Of a stretch of DNA of 17,116 nt, positions 14,401 to 17,116 are shown piece after piece. Numbering within the stretch: position 1 is the first letter of the stretch; every line of letters starts with the position of its first letter. The notes below the pieces were generated by a model. That model saw nothing but the letters and a program-made list of their open reading frames with translations, was not told the DNA's origin and ran no database searches. This stretch comes from Candidatus Doudnabacteria bacterium (lineage in GTDB: Bacteria > Patescibacteriota > Doudnabacteria > UBA920). The stretch is from assembly GCA_016788805.1 (NCBI GenBank), contig JAEUSE010000003.1, positions 1-17,116 of the forward strand, written 5' to 3'. The position numbers were made by a program, and so were the translations under genes.

Positions 14401-17116
14401 GTTCCCCTGCTTGTCTACCATAAACACACTGTTTCCGGAAGACGAAGAAATATTTAGAGGATTTATATTTTCGTTGCTTTGAATATTTAAAGTGTAGTTG
14501 CTGGAAGTTGCGTTTATACCAGCCACAACTCCATTGTCCATAATCTTGCCTGTCGTTAGTGAGCCAGAGCCGTTCCATATTGCATTAAACCCAACGGAAC
14601 CCGTACCCGTAACAGAACCACTTGCACAAGAAGCGGTATAAAGCTGTCCGCTAACCACCCCGACACAGCCTGTCCCCAAAGACGCAATAGTCGTAGAACC
14701 ATTTGGAGAAACTGCAAAGAGAGACGTACCCGAAGAAGACGCAACAACAAAAGGGTTTATAGTAGAAGAAGCTATGCCCTGTACGAATAAAGTGGCGGAA
14801 GGAGAAGTCGTCCCAACACCAACCAAACCACCCGAAGTTATAACCATAGCCTGACCCGAACCAAAAGTACTATTGTTAACATTAAAGTCTATACCTCTTC
14901 CGGTTATACCCTGAACCGTTGCCGCACCTCTGCTCTGGTTATAACCAAACAAAGCTCTGTTCTGAACATTGAAACTTGTGTTTGTATCTACACCATTCCC
15001 AAAAGTTACTATATCTGTGCCTTGACCAGAAACTTGTAACAATGCACCAGGGTTTTCTATACCAATACCCACATTACCCCTTGAAGTAACTGTCATTAAA
15101 TTACTCCCAGAAGAAGAAGCAAGCACAAGTACATTAGCCGAAGGAAGAGAGGATGTACCTTGCGCAAACAAAACAGCCGAAGGAGAAGTTGTGCCAATTC
15201 CCAAATTACCACCTTTTATAAACGAGTCGGCATAAGACCTCAAGACAACATTTTGCAAACCATTTTCATCTCTTAACTGCAAAAAACCACCAAAATTATT
15301 TAAGTAAGAAATATTGTTAATACTCAAACCCGTTGCTCCGCCTGTTAACTGAATGGCCCCTGTTGCTGCCCCAACTTTAACTTCAAAACTAGCGCTTGGA
15401 TTTGCGTTCCCAATTCCCACGTTTCCATTTTGAGAAATAGCTAGCATAGAACTGCCCGTGGAAGAAACTATATTCAAAACATTTGTTCCTGCTTTACCTT
15501 GTACAAACAAGGTTGTGGTTGGAGTTATTGTACCAATTCCTACTAAGTCTGTAGTAGTAGCATTGTAAATTAATCCATTCCCTATAGTCCAAGCAGCGTT
15601 AGCACCCGCAGAAGATGTTACGCTTAAAGTGCTACCACTTAAAGAAAGTCCACTGCCCAAAGTCACAGAGGAAAGATTTTTTCCGGCATCAGACATAACC
15701 AAAGAAGAAGCGGTTAGAGTTGCTACATTTACATTTCCGATTGGAGTTACAGCAAAGTAAGCACTACCAGAAGAAGAAGCCACATTTAACAAATTTGGAA
15801 CCTGTCCTGCTAAACCAGCAATATAAATACCGTGACCTTGTGCCGTATTATTACCCATTAAAATTTCTACAGAATTTCCACCCCCTGCATCGTTAAACTG
15901 TATAACTGAAGCACTACTGCCGCCCTGTACTGTAAGCTGCTTTGTGTTCTGCCCAACCAAAGCGGTACCACCAAAAGAAAAATTGTAAGATTGGCTATTT
16001 GGCAAGTCATTGTTTGCTAACTGAAACACTGCTGCAGTATTTGTCCCGGTAAACCCGTTGTTTATAGCAATTCTAGTTGCGGCAGTTGTGGTGGAAACAC
16101 CTGTTGGCTTTTGCACGTCGAGCAAGAAAGAAGCGGTAGAAGTACCTATACCAACATTTCCGGTTGTTGTTATAACCATATGGGGAGACAAAGGAGCTGC
16201 AGAGAAAAGCATATTTCCAGTACTGCGAATAATTGCATCGTTCTGAGCTGAACCGGTTATACCATTGTTGGCAGAAGCCGACAAACCTACCTGGAATTTT
16301 TCAACTCCAGCTCGTTGTAAAATAATTCCTTCTGCAAAGTTGGAATCATTGCCATTTATATACAGTTGAGCAGCGCCAGAGGCAGCACTTATGTGCATTA
16401 TTCCAGAAGGAGTAGTTGTTCCAATTCCAATATTTCCACCTAAAGGATTAAGTAGTAAATTTTTAAATCCAGTACCAACATCTGCGGCCTGTATTACCCC
16501 ATAGTCACCGCTTGTATGGTACCCAACAAACAAACCTAAATTTGGATTTGTCGCCCCGCGAGCGGAAATTTGAGAACCACTATAACCACCAGAAGATAAA
16601 GCAGTAGACCAATCACGTGATACTGCCAAAGCATTAAGTGGCGTTGTTGTACCTATTCCCAAATTTCCCCCACTACTAAGTCTCGCGCCTTCAACTAAAC
16701 CATTTGAGTACAAAACCAAATCATTTGAAGTAGTACCACCCACCCCAGCACTTTGAGCACCGGTTGTTTCAGATCTAAAACGTAAATATTGGGTTCGAGA
16801 CAAACTTATATCCCCGCCAAAAACTGTCAATAAATCCATAGGGGAAGAAGAACCAATTCCAACTCTCCCATTCTGGTTAACTACAAACATACTCGTTCCA
16901 GAACTAGAAGCTATGTTCAAAGGACTGACACCAGAAGAACCTTGTAAGTTAAAAGTATAGTTAGAAGAAGTAGCATTAATACCAGCAACAGTACCATTGT
17001 CCATAAGTAAGCCTTGAGCTAAGGTGTTAGCTCCATTCCATCTGGCTAAATACCCTGGATTACCAGAGCCAATAGAAGTAAGGCCTGTGTCGGTAGAAGA
17101 AATAGTTATCTGTCCT
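5467..17116 (-). CDS. Giant repetitive fibre-like surface protein, N-terminus beyond the window edge
   Basis: A single open frame ends at TAG 5469-5467 and stays open to the right edge, giving at least 3882 residues. The first in-frame ATG in view (17004) lies inside a repeat that is already in progress upstream ('ARWNGANTLAQGLL' precedes it), so it is not the start. The protein is rich in Ser, Thr, Gly, Asn and Ala. Its shaft repeats 'PFVVASSSGxxLFxVxxxGNVGIGTTTPxAxLxVxG' with insertions, like tail-fibre and Patescibacteria surface proteins. 'SWGNHAAAGYLTS' is a known tail-fibre type motif. The C-terminus has a fibre-terminal domain (6361-6810), a small beta domain (5812-6056) and an acidic tail (5470-5811). 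No S74 'DxRLK' motif, LPXTG anchor or C-terminal membrane segment is visible. A trimeric beta-rich fibre exposed on the surface is the best guess from family resemblance. The export signal would lie outside the window. Confidence 0.85.
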   Translation of the reverse strand, partial: GQITISSTDTGLTSIGSGNPGYLARWNGANTLAQGLLMDNGTVAGINATSSNYTFNLQGSSGVSPLNIASSSGTSMFVVNQNGRVGIGSSSPMDLLTVFGGDISLSRTQYLRFRSETTGAQSAGVGGTTSNDLVLYSNGLVEGARLSSGGNLGIGTTTPLNALAVSRDWSTALSSGGYSGSQISARGATNPNLGLFVGYHTSGDYGVIQAADVGTGFKNLLLNPLGGNIGIGTTTPSGIMHISAASGAAQLYINGNDSNFAEGIILQRAGVEKFQVGLSASANNGITGSAQNDAIIRSTGNMLFSAAPLSPHMVITTTGNVGIGTSTASFLLDVQKPTGVSTTTAATRIAINNGFTGTNTAAVFQLANNDLPNSQSYNFSFGGTALVGQNTKQLTVQGGSSASVIQFNDAGGGNSVEILMGNNTAQGHGIYIAGLAGQVPNLLNVASSSGSAYFAVTPIGNVNVATLTASSLVMSDAGKNLSSVTLGSGLSLSGSTLSVTSSAGANAAWTIGNGLIYNATTTDLVGIGTITPTTTLFVQGKAGTNVLNIVSSTGSSMLAISQNGNVGIGNANPSASFEVKVGAATGAIQLTGGATGLSINNISYLNNFGGFLQLRDENGLQNVVLRSYADSFIKGGNLGIGTTSPSAVLFAQGTSSLPSANVLVLASSSGSNLMTVTSRGNVGIGIENPGALLQVSGQGTDIVTFGNGVDTNTSFNVQNRALFGYNQSRGAATVQGITGRGIDFNVNNSTFGSGQAMVITSGGLVGVGTTSPSATLFVQGIASSTINPFVVASSSGTSLFAVSPNGSTTIASLGTGCVGVVSGQLYTASCASGSVTGTGSVGFNAIWNGSGSLTTGKIMDNGVVAGINATSSNYTLNIQSNENINPLNISSSSGNSVFMVDKQGNIGVGTTTPTANLSVAGTLQTTGNATVGGNVVTALITGNAGTSKIDFLNNQLAFTGGTTMRFNASGLAIGGLPTNMLDVFGNAAIGAAYAGTTSPTNGLIVQGNVGIGTTSPVAKLDVYGNLNVGTSSTPALFVNTATGNVGIGTSTPNAKLSVMGSASFLTPTSTAAYFSPTSYANGGGLVLTVVNTVGSLQAWEAWSPSNGVLNQTFTGGNSSAINFNAGGNSSINFSTNGTTKLSLNTDFGQASGVGVTVNGGGTLDPFNVTSSSGASILRVTTGMNVGIGTTTPGRTLTVAGDIRATGSLYDSSNSAGTAGSFLMSTGSGYAWNSTSTLFGGNIYLNNNQLSLFGNSALNQNLTTTSSPTFAGLAVTNASTTNLTVSGNLHAGSILGLSTLSFTNASTTNLTSSGNAYLNALIASGPSTLTTASATALSLSNNFWVTGQSSLNNASSSALTVSGNTWLSGLSFTNASGTNQTLSGNFYVTGVSTLATTTVTRLTASGSTTISSLAAGLVRSDANGGLFNGPADISSETNLSVSATGLQLSGDAVALQAGYVIPLTASTTEWATARNIVNASSTLWDTAYSWGNHAAAGYLTSASAATTYVPFSYASSTFPSFTYASSTYATQASLLSYPTFAYGSSTYVNFSYASSVFATIANYPTYSYASGSFVTYPYASSSFATVWNLRQITISSTDTGITSIGSGNPGYLARWNGANTLAQGLLMDNGTVAGINATSSNYTFNLQGSSGVSPLNIASSSGTSMFVVNQNGNVGVGTTDPLAKLHVSGTGYFTSGATVNRGSYYITNVDGSSDAGIYTPGSTNDLYLTSGASNRIILSGGNVGIGTTTPQSKLEVGDGTDSLQITAAGDIVMNDANGSANLYGPNGGSLNLITGANQDLNLTLGSGSNRVYFSKDGTALEVNSATTDIVFDVNGNRTTTLRVENEWGGQSANLYVEGVSSLGTTSSASALLVQAAAAINPFQVASSSGASMFNVSANGSTTISSLGTGCVGVSSGQLYTTSCGGGSISGSGTIGFNAIWNGGTSLTTGKLIDNGSVLGVNATSTNYTFNLQGSSGVSPLNIASSTGASMFVVDQTGNVGIGTSNAYTILDIKTSNQAGLRLSGGANDSFTYSAIDLSNDTNTRDWYMAHKKSPANAFYFQYYNGVSYPTMWAAFPDGTSYIGIAPNGNPSTPDSTLSIFNENSGATRLSVTAGSGQSTTNLTEWRNNSSLPLTVVTSAGAVGVNTSSPIATLAVRGLAGATNPFIVTSSSGASLIMVGQNGNVGIGTTTPQAALGVVSNVASGNMFIVSSSSGQSYFTVAQHSSYASTSQVTVQGTVAVNNNFDQSANVVLKNSNTGTQSAAGYVVTAGDDFTNLGVFAAYSTTYDNPPGYERAGRVLLGHSIGSGGLSLIGGSDIRFNVSDTALAGEVMRLNTTGLVIGATTTTSRLNLVGTPSIDPFVISSTSGGTLLKVTNSGRLGIGTSSPIATLTVMGTSSAPTVSPLVVASSSGNTLFAIAPNGSTTISSLGAGLVRSTASGSLYTDATTYLQSSDLTNYMQFSYASSTFPSFTYASSSFATVWNLRAGSNVTITTSTPGQITISSTDTGITSIGSGSTGFVSRWNGANTLAQGLLMDNGTVAGINATSSSYTFNLQASANLNPLSISSSSGTSYLNILANGNVGIGTSAPTALLEVYGSSGEMQRITGVTNAYMTFRKGATIEGYLGYASSGVILNNALSDSMAIRAVNGLHLVGGSNDAAIGMTITSGGNIGINSTAPTVKLDVQGTGGVVLDAGNVGIGTNVLNSKLEVRSDTNGLVPMLTLRNNYATPGSATTRLGFGSYRDVDPTNMGASIDALNTTGTVNGNNAQGASLLFNTTADGSLGLVERMRILNTGNVGINTSTPGNTFVVGGSIDATGTYKINNTIRLLASANYTEIQDGSNTTKLHLGNATDPTNYYTNDTHFFRNANASVEYMRITNTGRVGIGTSSPIATFAVMGSTSAPSINPFVVASSSGRQLLVVNPSGNVGIGTSAPGFLLHVNGDAMFGANVPTYIPSAPLNLVNSAGGVMKTQMNLVNTGGGAGAGSAIDFYTYDLSGGTNPGLRMAAYDNNYSADFTLLMKNPGAAGNALIERLRVTNDGRLGLGTSSPIATLTVMGTSSAPTINPFVVASSTGTVLLSVANNGTTTISSLGTGCVGVSSGQLYTTSCGGGSLSGSGIIGFNAIWNGSASLTAGKLIDNGSVLGVNATSSSVTLNVQGNSGNVDPLNVASSSGLSVLRVTALGRVGIGTATPLGLLHLVGSVSTSGANAVAGIFASTTLNNTTASGFQYGGRYINTITGNASGTLIGALFRMVDNTTNTSTVAALRAEGYSGSNTAGVNVGLVALGKTFGVQAYTDGLAGGTSQPAAVFAELGHPSSGNALRLYSATATGATLLSIYHETSAATGTGLSIDMGNGTGSFNGKFVQFSRAGTSKFIVDSMGQVAVGTTSIGSMFDIASSTSSSNIDLFRVVSNVGATGNVKFRVDSDGDVYSDGTNNLGGGADLAENYPSFDLSLEAGEVVALATSTSSIISSESQDNQTVENISGVVRASINTPHVLGIVASKPAILMSSNTINSKPIALAGRVPVKVSLENGAIRIGDYLTISKEVPGAAAKAIYSGNVIGRALENYSSENSSGKVFVFIEVGYRSINSTIVLGGDSGQLSGNVSGTGLQASSSALIINQKGSGDILQLQAEGMNKVIFGNGGSMSIFASTTLPTTTLLSVINSTSSVFSINARGDLTIKGVLVIENDSFAGSIATNEDGMAEIIFSNHLGTGKPVIQLTPESENPVFAQVAEWKKDEQENYIGFKIKTFGINGSVVSAVVHYNVTGKQEGYKTQGQVLGVVLNPQGQPSLNSSGSIINNNGSDEVINSGSQEEENTNTESSPEATEGVNIQTPDINEGGSVGQSGTEEIPPAPASNIQTEPSAGESPASLPETSSGNSGTGE
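5470..5811 (-). other. Acidic low-complexity C-terminal tail of the giant protein
   Basis: The last 114 residues are rich in Ser, Gly, Glu, Pro, Thr and Asn. They hold about 17 acidic residues, and after the Lys at tail position 4 there is no Lys or Arg. Disorder is very likely. There is no terminal hydrophobic segment, so no membrane anchor is seen at this end. 'LPETS' occurs 12 residues before the end but lacks the Gly, the membrane helix and the positive tail of a sortase signal. Confidence 0.7.
5812..6056 (-). other. Small beta domain after the fibre-terminal domain
   Basis: About 80 residues: 'SFAGSIATNEDGMAEIIFSN', then 'KPVIQLTPESENPVFAQVAE', and finally 'GFKIKTFGINGSVVSAVVHY'. Alternating strands ending in a hydrophobic 'VVHYNVTG' suggest a compact beta-sandwich of the kind often closing such proteins. 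A similar strand plan is common at the ends of fibre proteins, but I cannot name a family. Confidence 0.45.
6361..6810 (-). other. Fibre C-terminal domain (ADLAENYP ... GRVPVKV ... GDYL)
   Basis: The repeat shaft ends here in a domain of about 150 residues. It opens with 'FRVDSDGDVYSDG' and 'GGADLAENYPSFDLSLEAGE', continues with 'VLGIVASKPAIL', 'IALAGRVPVKVSLENGAIRI', 'GDYLTISKEVPGAAAKA' and 'VIGRALENY', and ends in 'GKVFVFIEVGY'. This block is typical of the C-terminal part of Patescibacteria GNVGIG proteins. The order D-x-A-E-x-Y, then V-L/I-G-I/V-V, then GRVxVKV resembles the phage tail-fibre autoproteolytic chaperone type (Peptidase_G2 / IMC). That relation is my inference from motif order and needs a profile search. 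Self-cleavage is not shown. Confidence 0.55.
7694..7875 (-). repeat. FNAIWNG module with Cys pair, copy 3
   Basis: The segment encodes 'GTGCVGVSSGQLYTTSCGGG', 'SLSGSGIIGFNAIWNGSASL' and 'TAGKLIDNGSVLGVNATSSS'. Its C-x12-C core is identical in protein sequence to copy 2, although the DNA has diverged at many third positions. Confidence 0.8.
9420..9760 (-). repeat. Diverged third copy of the RWNGANTLAQGLL module with a short YASS segment
   Basis: This copy encodes 'TGFVSRWNGANTLAQGLL' and continues as 'NLQASANLNPLSISSSSG'. It is clearly related to the two 98%-identical copies but more diverged, especially around 9420-9480 and 9558-9575. It keeps stretches that are identical or nearly so to 12349-12389 and 12550-12587 (YASSTF and VWNLR coding), and has an extra 'AGSNVTITTSTPG' between VWNLR and QITISS. 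Confidence 0.8.
11247..11430 (-). repeat. FNAIWNG module with Cys pair, copy 2
   Basis: The segment encodes 'GTGCVGVSSGQLYTTSCGGG', 'SISGSGTIGFNAIWNGGTSL' and 'TTGKLIDNGSVLGVNATSTN'. The C-x12-C pair is kept. Confidence 0.8.
12103..12350 (-). repeat. Long near-identical internal duplication, copy B
   Basis: This is the partner of 16867-17114. It is directly preceded, in coding order, by the Tyr-Ala-Ser-Ser segment and by 'VWNLRQITISSTDTGITSIG'. The low divergence compared with the neighbouring repeats points to recent duplication or gene conversion. Confidence 0.9.
12355..12605 (-). repeat. Tyr-Ala-Ser-Ser repeat segment of the giant protein
   Basis: Six short units are encoded in a row: SYASSTF, TYASSTY, AYGSSTY, SYASSVF, SYASGSF and PYASSSF. 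They are linked by Pro- and Tyr-containing spacers such as 'LLSYPTF' and 'ANYPTY'. The segment sits between 'SWGNHAAAGYLTSASAATTY' and 'VWNLRQITISSTD'. The equivalent place at 9680-9745 has only two units. Tyrosine is enriched here compared with the rest of the shaft. Confidence 0.8.
12880..13345 (-). repeat. NASTTNLTVSGN beta-strand repeat segment
   Basis: About seven short repeats of the type 'FTNASTTNLTVSGNxxxxG' are encoded: TNASTTNLTVSGNLHAG, TNASTTNLTSSGNAYLN, TTASATALSLSNNFWVT, NNASSSALTVSGNTWLS, TNASGTNQTLSGNFYVT and TTTVTRLTASGSTT, with an initial 'TTTSSPTFAGLAV'. The period is about 60-90 bp (20-30 residues). Regular short Thr/Asn/Ser strands ending in SGN suggest a beta-helix or beta-prism shaft section, different from the GNVGIG part. 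Confidence 0.7.
14524..14706 (-). repeat. FNAIWNG module with Cys pair, copy 1
   Basis: The segment encodes 'STTIASLGTGCVGVVSGQLY', 'TASCASGSVTGTGSVGFNAI' and 'WNGSGSLTTGKIMDNGVVAG'. It shares a layout with the copies at 11247-11430 and 7694-7875. It contains the pair C-x12-C; the second cysteine is followed by a Gly/Ser-rich linker. Confidence 0.8.
16867..17114 (-). repeat. Long near-identical internal duplication, copy A
   Basis: These 248 bp match 12103-12350 without gaps and with about five mismatches (roughly 98% identity) at an offset of 4764 bp. The unit encodes 'RWNGANTLAQGLLMDNGTVA' and the following 'NYTFNLQGSSGVSPLNIAS' strands. The match ends within the last bases of the window: the edge reads ...CTGTCCT like the 9.6-kb copy rather than ...CTGTCTT as in the 12.3-kb copy. 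Confidence 0.9.

Larger units (their letters stand above)
6950..16872 (-). repeat. Array of about 29 GNVGIGTTTP shaft repeats
   Basis: Within the giant gene the decapeptide GNVGIGTTTP or a close variant recurs about 29 times. From right to left, examples lie near 16855, 16650, 16425, 16150, 15530, 15410, 15200, 15063, 14815, 14390, 14085, 13975, 13552, 12090, 11885, 11118, 10685, 10565, 9975, 9372, 9105, 9035, 8722, 8470, 8332, 7990, 7560 and 6970. Most are preceded by a 'VASSSGxSxFxV' strand pair and followed by 'AxLxVxG'. Spacing is irregular (about 70 to 1450 bp) because other folded inserts sit between copies. This is a protein-level repeat; at DNA level the copies differ at many third positions. 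Confidence 0.85.

Noticed and set aside
6950..16872. CRISPR array or DNA satellite
   Set aside because: The repeats are irregularly spaced, vary at codon third positions and lie within one long open frame, so they are protein repeats.
17002..17004. In-frame ATG as the start of the giant gene
   Set aside because: The frame continues upstream to the window edge and encodes the same 'ARWNGANTLAQGLL' module that precedes this Met in the internal copies, so the Met is internal.

Overview
The window reads as one surface-protein locus. All genes lie on the minus strand, coding density is very high, and there is no RNA gene, insertion sequence or CRISPR array. Three minus-strand genes fill it: a giant repetitive fibre-like protein (5467-17116, N-terminus beyond the right edge), a membrane-anchored class A beta-lactamase-fold serine hydrolase (4276-5370), and a delta-60/DUF5122 beta-propeller surface protein (1-4279, C-terminus beyond the left edge). 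In the direction of transcription the order is giant fibre, 96-bp gap with a promoter, hydrolase, propeller protein. The last two overlap by an ATGA.

Organism: the style of the giant protein suggests Candidatus Patescibacteria (CPR), most likely a Parcubacteria-type lineage. It has dozens of GNVGIGTTTP and VASSSG repeats, NASTTNLTVSG repeats, YASST runs and a C-terminal 'ADLAENYP ... GRVPVKV ... GDYL' domain. This is an inference from the kind of protein, not from a marker gene. TGA and TAG serve as stops and the long frames contain no TGA, so the code is standard (not the TGA=Gly code of Gracilibacteria). Base composition looks moderate, a little over 40% GC by eye.

Region by region (+ coordinates, read right to left): 17116-6950 is the repeat shaft of the giant protein, at least 28 GxVGIGT-type repeats interrupted by larger recurring modules. 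Three 'FNAIWNG' modules hold the only cysteines I find, three 'RWNGANTLAQGLL' modules include a 248-bp duplication about 98% identical, and there is a Tyr-Ala-Ser-Ser segment. 6810-6361 is a tail-fibre-type C-terminal domain, 6056-5812 a small predicted beta domain, and 5811-5470 an acidic, low-complexity tail. 5371-5466 carries a strong extended -10 promoter placed so close to the hydrolase ATG that the transcript would be nearly leaderless. 4279-1 encodes a secreted protein whose 14 delta-60 blades fall into two groups of seven, separated and flanked by three similar beta-sandwich-like segments.

How the genes may work together (inference): a long surface fibre, a secreted double propeller and an extracytoplasmic serine hydrolase would make a plausible cell-surface attachment or appendage locus in an organism that lives on other cells. 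The hydrolase could act on peptidoglycan or on a surface protein. Nothing in the sequence proves a shared function.
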